A stretch of DNA of 64,000 bases from Paralithodes platypus. Lineage: Eukaryota > Arthropoda > Malacostraca > Decapoda > Lithodidae. This document shows positions 31,236 through 42,470 of this stretch, piece by piece (position 1 is the stretch's first letter; each line of letters begins with the position of its first letter). Location of the stretch: contig CM064505.1 in assembly GCA_032716605.1 (NCBI GenBank), positions 49,393,865 through 49,457,864 of the forward strand, in the 5' to 3' direction. Position numbers and translations under genes: made by a program. The notes beneath the pieces were generated by a model, which worked only from the letters and a program-made list of their open reading frames with translations, was not told where the DNA came from and made no database searches.

Positions 31236-32040
31236 TTGAATTGTTTAGATAAACTCAAGGTAAATAAAACGCCTGGACCTGATACAATCTCGCCTAGAGT
31301 TCTAAAGGAAGCTAAGGATGAGCTCTCCAAACCACTGATATTACTATTCAATAAATCCTTGCAGTCTGGAACTATGCCTGATCAGTGGAAGCTAGCCAAC
31401 GTAACACCGATATTCAAAAAAGGCAGCAAATCCCTACCCAGTAACTATCGTCCAATTAGCTTAACCTCAGTTGTATGTAAAATGCTAGAAACACTCATAA
31501 GAGACAGACTCGTAAATCACTTAGAGGAAAATAACATACTTAAAGATACTCAACACGGCTTTCGTAAAAAACTTTCCTGTTTAACAAACCTCATAGACTT
31601 CTTCCACGATATCCTCAACCTCTACGATGAGAGTAAAGCTGTAGATATTATATACCTTGATTTTCAAAAGGCCTTTGACAAAGTTCCCCACAAACGTTTA
31701 CTGCTAAAACTAAAAGCGCATGGAATACAAGACGGTGTATTGAAATGGATAGAAAATTAGCTCAGCGACAGAAAGCAAAGAGTAGTCATAAACGGTAAGG
31801 CATCTAAATGGACCAATGTAAGTAGCGGTACTAGGTACTAGGTCCAATTCTCTTTCTAATTTACATCAACGACATAGATGAGGGTCTCACCTGTACAATC
31901 TCAAAATTTGCTGACGATACAAAAATTGCAAATAGCGTACTCTCAAAAGAACAAGTTGACGATATGCAACACAATCTAGATAAATTGTCATGTTGGGCCC
32001 AAATTTGGCAAATGAGTTTCAATGCGGATAAATGTAAAGT
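31236..32040 (+). pseudogene. CR1-C reverse transcriptase
   Basis: KTPGPDTISPRVLKEAKDEL, WKLANVTPIFKKGSK, NYRPISLTSVV, FRKKLSCLTNL and IIYLDFQKAFDKVPHKRL are intact to a stop at 31758-31760. Beyond it degraded frames carry SSG, then an FADDTKI-like motif near 31910. Non-functional. Confidence 0.8.
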
Positions 32041-32053
32041 ACTACATATCGGA

Positions 32054-32891
32054 AATTCCCGGCGCGACCAAAGCCGCTCCAAGGACCCGTGCCCCCAGGG
32101 AGGGGGCAGGGGATGGTTGTGACGGTTTGGCTCCCGAAACTGCTCCCCGCGGCCGGCATCCGGTTTTCCTCCACTGGTCGTTGATTTTGTCTTCGGCCAT
32201 GGAGGGTCGGCAGCCGTCCGCGGTTGGCAGCCTCGGGAGGTGGCCCCACGGCGTAGACGCAGCCACATCAGGACCCACAGATCACCTACATCAAGAAACC
32301 CAAATCCTCAAAGTCAAAGACCATCTGGACATGAGAGGCACTCAATTCCTGGCAGCAGCCTCCACGAACCAAGACCACCCACTAAACTACATGGCAACAC
32401 ACCCACAGACACCAAGAAATATCAAAACAACACCCAGCACACGGTATCACACACAATTATTGTCCTCTCTCCCTCCCTGCCCACCCCGAACCAACTTCCA
32501 GAAGCACATCCATACTCATATCTCTCACCGATCCATCCACTCACTCATAGACAACACGCAGCTGCATGCACGACCTCCCGAAATCCATCCTTCCGAATCC
32601 TCCCTTCCTCGCGAGGACAGAGTCCACCTGGCCAGGCTGAGATGCGGACACCATCCAGCTCTCCTGAGCTATCAGAAGAGACTGGATGACTCCGTTGTCG
32701 ACACCTGCCCGGGATGTAACACAGCACCCCATACCATTAAACACATCATAGAAGACTGCATTTCACACAACCACTTATGCCAACAACACAATCTACACTC
32801 AATGAGAGCTCTGTGGGAAAGCCCGATCGTGGCCATGGCCTTTCTCAGGGACTCGGGGTTGTTCGGACAGGCAGCTTAGGGAACAACAACA
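32054..32891 (+). mobile_element. LINE A copy 4 fused to unrelated 5' sequence
   Basis: The right part (from about 32275) is LINE A coding from TDHLHQE to LFGQAA and its AACAACAAC tail. The left part (32054-32275) is GC-rich and not LINE A RT; it resembles the SINE body in reverse (for example TGTGACGGTTTGGCTCCC). The whole is flanked by ACTACATATCGGA (32041-32053, 32892-32904), so it entered as one unit. Confidence 0.8.
32275..32879 (+). pseudogene. LINE A copy 4 C-terminal coding part
   Basis: Open frame of the LINE A C-terminal region: LDMRGTQFLAAASTNQDHPL, RVHLARLRCGHHPALLSYQK, CPGC...HTIKHIIEDC, LFGQAA. RT is absent. The ATG at 32022 belongs to CR1-C. Confidence 0.85.
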
Positions 32892-33047
32892 ACTACATAT
32901 CGGATACCTAAATGAGAAAGCAAACTATTCGATGAATGGCACTCAGCTTAAGAATGTAAACAGAGAAACCGATATGGGAGTAACAATATTGAGTAACCTA
33001 AAACCGAGTCAACAATGTTCAGAAGTTGTTAAGAAGGCAAACAAAAT

Positions 33048-33358
33048 TATAGGTTTGACTCCTGTAAGGAGATAAAGAAAACCTAATATTTAGTAGTGGC
33101 CCCGTAATCATTGACGAACATGCCTATTACATAAGGCATCCTCTTCAAACACTAATCCGCCGTAGTTTTGAATCTACCGCGCAGAGCATTTAAAAACTGA
33201 GGAGCCTTCATCATGAGCGCACGCGACCTCACTCATGGCTTCAGTCATTATGAATTGGATTCTCACTACGAAAAAACTTCGTAAAAAATAAAAAGAAAAA
33301 GAAAATAAGAATAACTATCCAATAAGCTTTCCATCATATCGTGGATGTACTTGTGTGG
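33048..33358. repeat. DIRS-2 3' inverted terminal repeat
   Basis: Complement of the DIRS-1 right repeat, including the hairpin-forming outer segment TAGGTTT...AAAACCTA (33049-33085). Pairs with 41.4-41.7 kb. Confidence 0.9.
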
Positions 33359-33471
33359 ATTTCTGACCAGACGCTGATTCAGGCGTCATTCTTCCTTCAC
33401 TGACATATCAAGTAAACCAAAATCCTTAATACATCAACGAATGGGAAGGGGACGGTCGGGAGGGCCCCAGT

Positions 33472-33578
33472 CGTCAATGATTACGGGGCCACTACTAAAT
33501 ATTAGGTTTTCTTTATCTCCTTACAGGAGTCAAACCTATAATTTATTAGTGGCCCCTCCATCATTGACGAACATGCCT
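33472..33578. repeat. DIRS-2 internal complementary region
   Basis: CGTCAATGATTACGGGGCC...AAACCTATA joined to ATTTATTAGTGG...GAACATGCC, copying both element termini head to head. Same arrangement as in DIRS-1. Confidence 0.92.
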
Positions 33579-34090
33579 GATTTCTAAGACTGGAGGGGGA
33601 CATTCGTAATCATATCATAACTCTAGAAAAGCAGATAATAAAAACAACCACATAGTATTCTTACTTTGAAAATATATTTAATTAACGGCGTAGCCGAACA
33701 AATACAAGAAAAAGGGGGTTCAGGCAGGTGCGTGCTTCAAAGAAGCCTGCCTGACAAAAAATGGTAACCCTGAAGATTCTGAACACAGATCTGTAGTTAC
33801 AAAGGCACCCCACTCAACGAGTGGTGACAAAAAATAACAAGTTATAAGTTTACATGTGCACATAATAAACCCCAACATAAACTTGGAGATAAATTGCAAA
33901 GGAACTCCAATAATCTAAAACTAAATTGCTTTCGCAGCTAAACTACTCTAACAACACCGTTGTTTTGTACTTAACATTGTACTAGCACAATTTCTCACTG
34001 AGAAATTTTCATAACACATTTTAACCTTAAATTGTATCACAGCTCTCATACTCCGGCGGGGTCTAGGGTGTCCTGTGTCAACTGACTGCA

Positions 34091-34104
34091 CCCCCCCCCC
34101 CCCC
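34091..34104 (-). repeat. G14 tract downstream of DIRS-2 recombinase
   Basis: C14 on the plus strand, 38 nt past the recombinase stop and preceded in sense by TTTGTTTACTTTCATGGGAA. Matches the tracts in DIRS-1 and DIRS-3. Confidence 0.8.
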
Positions 34105-34142
34105 TTTCCCATGAAAGTAAACAAAAGTGACTGCAGGGCCGC

Positions 34143-35150
34143 CTAGACCCTCTGCCTTAAAGCTATGCATGGTAAGGAAGGTTTGTCTAGAGCAACTGAC
34201 AAGTATCTAGACAGAAACGTATGATTAGACACCCACAACTGCGTGGACGCTATGTCTTCAACTGAAAAATTTTTCAGGAAACGTAAAGAGGCTGCCCATT
34301 TGCGTAAATCGTGGGCCCGACCCACAACGCCGGGATTACTTTCTTTAATGACTTCTACCAGAAGAGAGGCTAATCGCCGTTTAAGTAAGCGTTTACCCGT
34401 ACTTGCTACCCATAAAGCACCTTGAGGAGCTACTCTCAAATATTTGGTTAGAGCTTGTACTGGACATAAATTATGATGCACCTTTCCCCTTTTTAACGCC
34501 GGCACCGTGAACTCAGAAAACACGTGTGCACTATGCTCATTCTTGGCTACAAAACCTGGGGAGGGTGCAATGGAAATACATTCATTAAGTCTACCAAACC
34601 TAAGACAATTAGGTGTGTTGCTCATCGCCGCCAGCTCAGACACTCTGTTTCCGGTGGCTAAAGCCAAAAGGAAAACCGCCTTTTTTAAGATTAATGCAAA
34701 GTCTGCAGTATTTTGGTACAGACGAGAGTGAAGCAAAGACAAAGCTTTGTCCAGAGACCAAGTAGGCATGAGCTGACGGGGAGGTGGGCGGAGTTTAAAA
34801 CATGCTCTCATAAAACCTGTTTCCTCCGCCACCGGTATGGAGAGACCTGTAAGGTCTAAAAAGGGCACTCTAATCGCAGTTAAGTGATTTTTTAATGTTA
34901 CCACAGATAAACGTTTCTGCTCAAACAGATAATTTAAATAATTAAAAACTAATGCCACTGAGGGTATAGTTTGTTCTGTCCTAACGATCCAAGAAGTAAA
35001 GGCTTGCCAATGTGATTGATACTGTCGTTTTGTAGACTGAGTATATTGATTAAGTAATTATTTGTCACATCTCTACCGTATGGTGCTAGCCACCTGGCCT
35101 CCTGAATGTCCATAATGCAAAAGTCAGCGAGGTCGCGAGGTTGCCAATCG
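34143..35150 (-). pseudogene. DIRS-2 tyrosine recombinase, one-base frameshift
   Basis: The frame from 34958 to 34143 encodes core-binding sequence LSVVTLKNHLTAIR, then ATGNRVSELAAM, RAHDLRKWAASL and TFLSRYLS with all catalytic residues (Arg, His-x-x-Arg, Tyr). The upstream codons (IQEARWLAPYGRDVTN) are in another frame because an A is missing at about 35057 relative to DIRS-1. Where DIRS-1 has a stop, this copy reads Glu. Confidence 0.9.
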
Positions 35151-36876
35151 CGTCTAAGTGGAAATACCCGACCGGGAGCGATACCGGGTCCGGGCACCAC
35201 ATTTTCAATTGCTGGTACCACAACTGCGCCGGCCACAGTGGCGCGATTAGCGAGACTAAGCCTCGATAATCTCGTAGTTTGTTCACTACGTGGCACATTA
35301 GTGACGCATCTGGCGGCGGAAACAGATAGATGGAGCTCCATCTGTTCCAGTCTGTCACTAGGGCGTCTGGCCCCCCTGCCGGCGTTTTCGCCCGGCGGGT
35401 GAGGTATAGATGGAGTTTGTGAGTCTCCTCGGACGCAAAAAGATCCACTTGTGGATGGGAGAGCTCTGCAATCATTAGGTTGAAAATGGGTTGCTTGAGC
35501 TCCCATTCTACTGTCGTGCTCTGTCGCCGGGATAGAGCGTCTGCCCAGACGTTCGCTACGCCTGGGAGATAAGAAGCGTGCAGATAAATATCTAGACTGT
35601 TGGCTAGAGCAAAAATCTCTTCTGACACGTTTAGCAACTTCCTTGACCTCGTTGACCCTTGTTTCTGAATACAGTGGACTGCATTCAGATTGTCCATTCT
35701 GAAGGCCACCGACTTGTCCCGTAACGCCGGGCCGTGAGCCTGAAGGAAATATAAGGGGACTAGTAATTCTTTGACATTGATGTGCGAGATTTCTAAGTGG
35801 GACCAAAGCCCCTGACCCTGGTGCCCCTGATTTGACTGAAATCCCCAACCTATTGTGCCTGACGCATCCGTGTCTACCCATACCGTTGGTGGAGGAGAGG
35901 TCCATGACATTATTGAGTGCAATGTTTCCCTCTTCGCCCAGACCGCTAGCAAGGTGTGGATTAATTTCGGGATGGGCCATAATTTTCCCGCCGGTAAGAG
36001 CGGGAAATATTTGTTGCCTTCCAATATTAATCGTTTTACTTTCAACCGGCCCAACTTGACAGTTAGTTGAATCCAGTTGAGAGAGCCGACCAGAGACTCC
36101 CAGACCCTCCGTGTCGTAGTCAGACTGTGAAGAAACCTGAACAGTTTCCTGCGAAACCTGTTGCGATTGTCCACACTCTGACTCAGAGTGAGAGCGGCGG
36201 TGTCCCAGACCAGCCCTATCCACTGAATTACTCGTGAGGGAACAAGGTTTGACTTTACCAGATTTACCTTGAAGCCTAGAGTTTTGACATGATTCAAAAT
36301 GATATTGACATGTTTTATGCATAATTGTTGTGTCTCTGCCACCACCAGCCAGTCGTCAAGATACCACAACACTCTGATCCCTTGTTTTAACAATGGCATC
36401 AGGGCTTGCCGGACTAGTTTTGTGAATAATCGAGGTGCTAGGTTCAAACCGAACGGCATCCTCTGAAAAACAAAATTTTGGTGCCTGATCCGTAAGGCCA
36501 AAAACCTTTGAAATCTTTTGTTGACCGATACGTGCCAATAGGCGTCTGTCAGGTCTAGTGAACACATCCAACCTCCCGGCGGAAGTGTTAGCCTGATTTG
36601 GTGTACTGTTAACATTCTGAAAGATTCGTTGTGAATGTGAAGATTCAGATAAGACAGGTCTACGACCGGCCTCATCTGAACACTGTCCCTTTTGGGAACC
36701 AAAAATAGTTTGGACGTGAATACAGGGTAATTTGGGGGGACCGGGATGATGACATTCTTGGCAATCATTTCCTGGGCTAGTGACTCCACCTCTAAAGAAA
36801 CAAAATTCGCCGTTGTCGGCTGACGTAATCGAGGTCGCCGGAGCCACTGCCAAGTGATGCCTTTGCGTGCCACCAT
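35086..36876 (-). CDS. DIRS-2 reverse transcriptase-RNase H polyprotein
   Basis: 596 codons without interruption. RT: KLFLVPKRDSVQ near 57-68, MRPVVDLSYLNL about 68-79, LDLTDAY 107-113 (catalytic Asp), PFGLNLAP 141-148 and YLDD 172-175 (catalytic Asp pair). RNase H begins with VWVDTDASG near 332-340, HINVKELL and RMDNLNAVH, ending at ADALSRR. The final 140 residues hold the conserved post-RNase H block (VDLFASEE, YLFPPP, LIAPLWPAQLW). This polymerase copies element RNA into DNA. The Met at 36876 is the first in frame; the real start may be by overlap with gag. It looks intact, unlike its DIRS-1 counterpart. Confidence 0.9.
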   Translation of the reverse strand: MVARKGITWQWLRRPRLRQPTTANFVSLEVESLAQEMIAKNVIIPVPPNYPVFTSKLFLVPKRDSVQMRPVVDLSYLNLHIHNESFRMLTVHQIRLTLPPGGWMCSLDLTDAYWHVSVNKRFQRFLALRIRHQNFVFQRMPFGLNLAPRLFTKLVRQALMPLLKQGIRVLWYLDDWLVVAETQQLCIKHVNIILNHVKTLGFKVNLVKSNLVPSRVIQWIGLVWDTAALTLSQSVDNRNRFRRKLFRFLHSLTTTRRVWESLVGSLNWIQLTVKLGRLKVKRLILEGNKYFPLLPAGKLWPIPKLIHTLLAVWAKRETLHSIMSWTSPPPTVWVDTDASGTIGWGFQSNQGHQGQGLWSHLEISHINVKELLVPLYFLQAHGPALRDKSVAFRMDNLNAVHCIQKQGSTRSRKLLNVSEEIFALANSLDIYLHASYLPGVANVWADALSRRQSTTVEWELKQPIFNLMIAELSHPQVDLFASEETHKLHLYLTRRAKTPAGGPDALVTDWNRWSSIYLFPPPDASLMCHVVNKLRDYRGLVSLIAPLWPAQLWYQQLKMWCPDPVSLPVGYFHLDAIGNLATSLTFALWTFRRPGG

Positions 36877-37007
36877 CCGTGCCCAAGTGTTTAATGGCCA
36901 TGCTTGGTGACACGTTCGGAACGACCCAGTTAGCAGACAAGGGTTCGCCGGCTGTACTACCCTCGGTTCCTCCGGCCTTAAGGTAGGCGCCGGGAGTGAG
37001 AGAGACT

Positions 37008-39624
37008 TTAGTTTTTTGATGGTGGGGTTGGTGCTGGCCGCTTCGCCGGCTGGCTGGTGTTGGTCGAAGACTGGCCCTGACCTGGTTTATTTTGGCCGCG
37101 TCCTCTCTGACCTGAAAACCTATTCTGTCTATGCCTGTACTGACCCTGGGGGGAGTGGGAGGACTTAGGCGGAAGAAATGGTTTAGATCCCCCTGGCTGG
37201 GCTTTAGTAGTAGGCCTGGGTTTGGGGAAGTTAAATGCAGGTTTCTTAGAAGGGGTGGGACTGTGCTTAACGGCCTGTGCCATATTGAACACCGTTCGCC
37301 ATACTTCAGGGGACATTAAAGAAGGGGTAAGTACTGGTGACATCACCACCTGGTTAGCAATGCGCTCAGGTAGCTTGCGAACTAACGACATCCTAAGATC
37401 TTGTCGTGCTCGCACCGCCTAAAGCAAGGTAGTGCGTATGTCACCTAAGGATTGGATTGACGACTGAAGAATCAGTCGCCGGGATAACTCAACCGATCTT
37501 CGAGCATCCGCGTCTGCGATTGCCTGAGTAGATCGTAGTAAAGACTTAGCCACCTGCTGAGATACTATGTACTGTGAAAACAGGCGAAAAGCTTTTCCTT
37601 GTAGCCTAAATTCTCTGTCTAGGTGAGTAGGGGTAGGGGTAGTGAACGGGTCCTTCAGTTCACAAAGATTAATCTTAGGGGCAGCTAGGAATGCAAACAA
37701 AGCCGCCGGGACTCCGCCGGCAGAACCCACCGGCATGGAAAAACCATGAATGTGAGTCCTGAGGGATCTGGTGGGAAGATTTAGAAGTGAAAGTGGTTGC
37801 AAAGTTTTGAGCCTCTACCTCCCAATCCACCCAAGGTCCTGGACCCAACTGTCCCACCTTCAAAACTGGATTAGCTGCGTCGTCTGTGACGGTCCGTAAA
37901 TCTAGTTCAGGAGTAAGAGCTGACAGAGTCTTAATATCATTAAACCCATCCAGCTTAGACCAGTCTGAAAATAGTTTTAAAGCTGAGGCAGGGGGTAAAG
38001 CAGGCTTAGAAGCATACACAAAATAATCCTGGTGATAATAACTAGGTATAGCCTTAATGTTTACGTCCAGAACATTACCTAAGGCATCCATGGCCCTTAA
38101 TTTCTTTGACTTGTTGCCCTGGATAAACCACTCACGCGGTACCGGGAGTTCCCCTGACAAGGTAGGTTGGGCAAGCTCTGGTTTAGAGGGGTTCAAAAGA
38201 ACCCATGACTCGTCTGGCCCATAAAGGAGGGGCATAGCTACCTTTCTAAGAGGTGCTTTGTCTAGAGGGGGTGGATTAACATCCGTTATGACCCTGACAT
38301 TTGAAGTTGTCAATGCCGCCGTGGCAGGCTTAGTGCTCCTTGCAGGTGACAGAGTAGGAGGGTTAGGAATCTTAGATAAATCAATTGACGTCATCAGAGG
38401 CCGTACCGTAGAGCTTGTCGAGGGAGCCCCCAAGTCCATTGTGGGGTTTTCTTGTTGCTGACCAAAAAATTTAGATAAAGCATGAGTAAGCAACCCATCA
38501 ATTTCTTGTGCTGTAACAAACTGGTTAGATGAAGAACTTATAGGAGAATCATTATTATCTCTTGCGGCGTCCAAGCCTGAGCCTGACCCTTGTCCTTCCA
38601 TATCCGAAATTATTGAAACTTCGTCTTTTTCCTCCCGATCCTCCTAAGAAGACCCCGCCGAGGCAGGGGTACCTTGTTTCCAAGATAAGTCTGGGATAGA
38701 GGATGGGGTCGCCGCGTCCCTGTGGACGTCGGCTACTGTGTGACTCGTATGAGTCGGACGTGGGTGGTCAGACCCTGGTTGGGCAAACCGCCAAACACCA
38801 AGGCCCTGGCCTACGCTCTCTTGAGAGTCTGAAACATTCTCAATTATTGACCCTCCTGAACTTTCCATTTCCAGGGTTAAAATATTAATTGGCAACTCCT
38901 CTTTAGGGACAGGTGCTGCACTGGACTCAGAGGCCCTAACACAAACTTTGTCAGGTGTAGAGGTACGATGAGATGCACTAGACTTAGGGGAATGTCGAGA
39001 GGACTTCCGATGTGAATCCTTTTTTGAGGATTTATGGCTGCGGTGTGACCGCGAACTAGTCTTAGATCTGGAAGAATCTCCGCCGTGACCACTGGTGGAA
39101 TCTTCCGTCTTACTCTTCTTACTCTCCGGCGAAGAGGCACGACTAGAAGACTGTTGTCTGAGAGGTGACCTTGACCTAGATCTCGCCTGCGACGAGGAGA
39201 CGGATGCCGGGGGTGTAGGCTCTCTCGGGCGTTTAGTTGTATTCGCAGACGATACAGAACCGTGACTAGTCTCCGTCGGCTTAACACTCGTGACTCTAGA
39301 GGAACGTTTAGGGGGAGGGTGTTCTGACAGCAATCTATCCCAAAGTGGGACGTTGTCACATTGAAGTGACTTATGCGCGACAATGGTAGTGTAGGCCGAC
39401 ATTTGTTGTCGAACCTCTCTCAACGCTACCGCCGCGGTCTTATCGTTATCACAAAGGACTTTAACAGCTAATTGAGAACAAAAGGAACAATTATGCATCA
39501 CCCAGAGACCCCTTGAACGGTCTAGACATTTAACACACCTTATGCAAAGGGTGTGTGCAAAAATAGGGATACCAGCACAAGTAGGGGTAATGCACAGGGC
39601 AAAAACTGGGGCCACGGTAGCCAT
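37008..39624 (-). pseudogene. DIRS-2 gag-like protein with point lesions
   Basis: Begins at ATG 39624 with MATVAPVFALCITPTC and the CIRCVKC and CSFCSQ pairs, then a Ser/Arg-rich region. A TAG at about 38644 replaces a Gln codon of DIRS-1. The frame continues 38601-37675 and, after a frameshift, 37802-37419, where another nonsense change (Glu to stop) occurs. The last part (37415-37008) has FNFPKPRPTTKAQPGG and a basic Gln/Arg/Gly-rich tail. Predicted structural or nucleic-acid-binding protein of DIRS ORF1. Confidence 0.85.
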
Positions 39625-41250
39625 GACAGAGACTGGTGGGTGAAAACTACCGCCGGGTCTGTATTGGTCCGCCGGAGCTCAGCTCTGGAAAAAAAGAAAA
39701 TTTCCAGGAATTAATGCTCATAAGGGTAATCCAACATGATCGCACACCAGTGTTAATAACCCGCCGGGTAACGAGATGCAAAGACACAACTAACACATCT
39801 CGCCACGCGGTGGGGTGTAAAGTCTAAACAAATCTTTTGCTAAAGAAAGTGAAGAATACCCTCTGATATAATGGTCCAGCATGGCACTTATAGTCTCTCG
39901 GAGGAGGTGACTGTCTCAAGATTCAATTTTGTAACAAAGCAACCCCCCAAAAAGACGCCGGCCCTTGAATTATTATAGTAGAATAGCCCAGGGCAGGATG
40001 ATACGAGATCTAATGTTTAACGAATTGTCCCAAAAGATCGCCGTAAGATCGAAGGCGGCGATACCTGATAGTATCACTAAATTAAATAGGTTAAAATGAA
40101 TTTTGTAAAATTCCTTAATTCCTCCACCTAGGAGCACCCGCCGGGTGTGAGAATCGATATATAACCTAATTGAACCTTCAATCGCCGTAAATAGTAAAGG
40201 CAGCGATACACAGAGTATCACTAATGGATCGGTTAACTAACTGGAAGACCTAAGTCGTTCATCTCACCCTACCCAGGTGCACCCGCCGGGTGAGAAGTTT
40301 AAAAGTTAACCCCATAAGTTCCTGTCCCCGCTTCTTTGTAAAAGATCGCCGGGGAGGAAAGCCTAAACAACAGCTAGGTTTTTTCATGTGGTTGTCGTAA
40401 AACCAGGTAGAAAAAACTCCTAAAACGTATGTCCACAAGGACGCCGTTTTATATGGATGGGTACAGCCATCCCGCCGGGAATCAAAGGAGGCCTGAAACC
40501 AGGCACCCACAGAGACGCAGTCCTGGAGAGCCACAGACACCCCACCCGCCGGGGATACAAGCCAGTGTCAACAACCACGTGTGGCCCAACACTGCTCTCG
40601 GCCAGGATTTTTTCACGGTGAAACCGAGAAAAAACCCGCCGGAAGGAAACCCACCCTGAACAGATACCATCTGAACAACACACGACACGAGGATAGCCAC
40701 GCACGGCTAACCCAAGGTCACAACATAATCCGTGGAATTAGCCAATACACAACTAAACCAGGAAACAATTATAGTCCGAGGAATTAGCCAATACACAACT
40801 AAAACCCGGATACACATGACACAGTAGGGCATATTTATAAATAATAAATAATAACACTAGTACATGTGGCAAAGCTACGAGCGGCTGGCTAGGCCTAGGC
40901 AGACGGCAAAAAAACAGTTGAAATATACACACACACTGGAAATATCACAACAGGAACCACCGCCAACACACCACCGAGCAATAACTTCCAACCCAGGGAA
41001 GACTGACTCAGGACCCAGAAAAAACTTCACTAAGTGAAGAAAAATACGCTGGGAACGTCAGAAAACACAGCTTACCTCATCAGAAAGATAAAAGGCAGCA
41101 ATAATTAACGCGTAGTGAAAGCCGCCTGCATCACAAACTAACTCAACTGTGAAAAAGTTCACATGTTCACAACGTGACCACGAGGGTACATCCGAAATAG
41201 ATGCCCCATACACTCGACCCAAAATACACTGCACTGCGGGCAACCAGCCC
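39625..41250 (-). promoter_or_regulatory. DIRS-2 untranslated leader
   Basis: Counterpart of the DIRS-1 leader, with the same CCGCCGGGT-type motifs (for example near 39766, 40138, 40281) and the paired GATAC/GTATC hairpins. It also extends past 41250 with about 170 bp missing from DIRS-1. Function inferred only. Confidence 0.5.
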
Positions 41251-41399
41251 AGGACACTCCTGCTACGCCTATCCTAACCTTACTCGATACATCCTGGAGT
41301 AAACAAATGAGAAAAAACTCACTAGGGACGCAACGAATGCGGAACCAGCGGAGCGTGGGGAGGCACGTCCGGGCGGGCTGAGCGCAGAGCAGAGAAGGA

Positions 41400-41703
41400 A
41401 GAATGACGCCTGAATCAGCGTCTGGTCAGAAATCCACACAAGTACATCCACGATATGATGGAAAGCTTATTGGATAGTTATTCTTATTTTCTTTTTGTTT
41501 TTATTTTTTACGAAGTTTTTTCGTAGTGAGAACCCAATTCATAATGACTGAAGCCATGAGTGAGGTCGCGTGCGCTCATGATGAAGGCTCCTCAGTTTTT
41601 AAATGCTCTGCGCGGTAGATTCAAAACTACGGCGGATTAGTGTTTGAAGAGGATGCCTTATGTAATAGGCATGTTCGTCAATGATGGAGGGCCACTAATA
41701 AAT
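41400..41703. repeat. DIRS-2 5' inverted terminal repeat
   Basis: GAAGAATGACGCCTGAATC to CCACTAATAAAT, the complement of 33048-33400 apart from the 3'-only hairpin segment. It is longer than in DIRS-1, indicating that the full repeat is close to 300 bp. Confidence 0.88.
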
Positions 41704-42241
41704 AATTGGCTTTATAGCCAGGTCATTTGAGCATAAATCCAAAGAAGTTATCCTAACCCTTTACAATTCCTTAGTCCCCCCTCTTCTGGAATACTGCGTT
41801 CAATCCTGGTGCCCTTATTACCAAAAAGATATAAACAAGCTAGAACGAGTTCAACGTAGAGTTACCAAAATGATACCTAGCCTAAAGAACAAACCATACG
41901 AAGAGCGTCTTAGAGAATTAAATCTATTTCCTTTAACCCAGCGCAGCTTAAGAGGTGACTTAATTCAAGTGTTCAAAATCATCAAAGGCATCGACAATAT
42001 GGACTGTAGTAAGTACTTCACTATCGACCAATCTAATTACACGCGGGGAAACGGTTGCAAAATTATTGGTAAATCTTTTAACTCACACGAATCTAAGAAT
42101 TTCTTCTTCAATCGAGTTGTCAACTTGTGGAATGGGCTTCCCCGAAACGTTATAGACTGCATCACCGTTGATTCATTTAAACTCCGCCTAGACAAATATC
42201 TCGCATCAAACCCGCGACTGACTGCGTTTGTAAATGAATAA
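41704..42241 (+). pseudogene. CR1-C RT C-terminal domain
   Basis: Resumes CR1-C after DIRS-2: IIGFIARSFEHKSKEV, LVPPLLEYCVQSWCPY, LERVQRRVTKMIPSLKNKPY, FNSHESKNFFFNRVVNLWNG and TVDSFKLRLDKYLA, ending at TAA 42239-42241. This segment is open; the whole protein is broken by the two upstream insertions and a stop. Confidence 0.85.
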
Positions 42242-42470
42242 CTTTATTTTATCCCCCCCTCAGTTACTAACCCATCTGTCCCCTACTAACTTCCTAATCC
42301 TGCCACGGACATTAGTTCCAGGGCAGTAATTCCCTTTCCAATGTTCCCTTACCCACTCTAAACCACTGTTTGGACACTTGATCCTCAGTGTTTTGGAGGA
42401 CAAGCAACCTAGAAGGGTCACTAGATCTGTTGTTGCTTGATTTCCTTTGTACCTCTCATGTTCCTTATGT

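Larger units (their letters stand above)
33048..41703 (-). mobile_element. DIRS-2: DIRS1-type retrotransposon, same family as DIRS-1
   Basis: Reversed relative to DIRS-1, with matching termini: TATAGGTTTGACTCC at 33048 and CCACTAATAAAT ending at 41703. The flanks AAACAAAAT and AATTGGC join to give the CR1-C frame KANKIIGFIARSF with nothing gained or lost, so there is no target-site duplication. It keeps full RT motifs that DIRS-1 lacks, but carries stops in gag and a one-base deletion in the recombinase. Confidence 0.95.
31078..42470 (+). mobile_element. CR1-C: second CR1-like LINE inside CR1-B
   Basis: 5' truncated, starting in GEYTKDEVQMSNALNTFF. RT coding runs to about 32040, is broken by a LINE A-tailed insertion (32054-32891), resumes to 33047, is broken by DIRS-2, and ends with a C-terminal domain at 41704-42241. 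The 3' boundary near 42470 is approximate, taken from where CR1-B coding resumes. Confidence 0.8.

Noticed and set aside
34949..36322. 457-aa minus-strand frame in DIRS-2 as a separate gene
   Set aside because: Most of it is the wrong frame across RT-RNase H; only its last 60 or so codons are true recombinase N-terminus before the frameshift.
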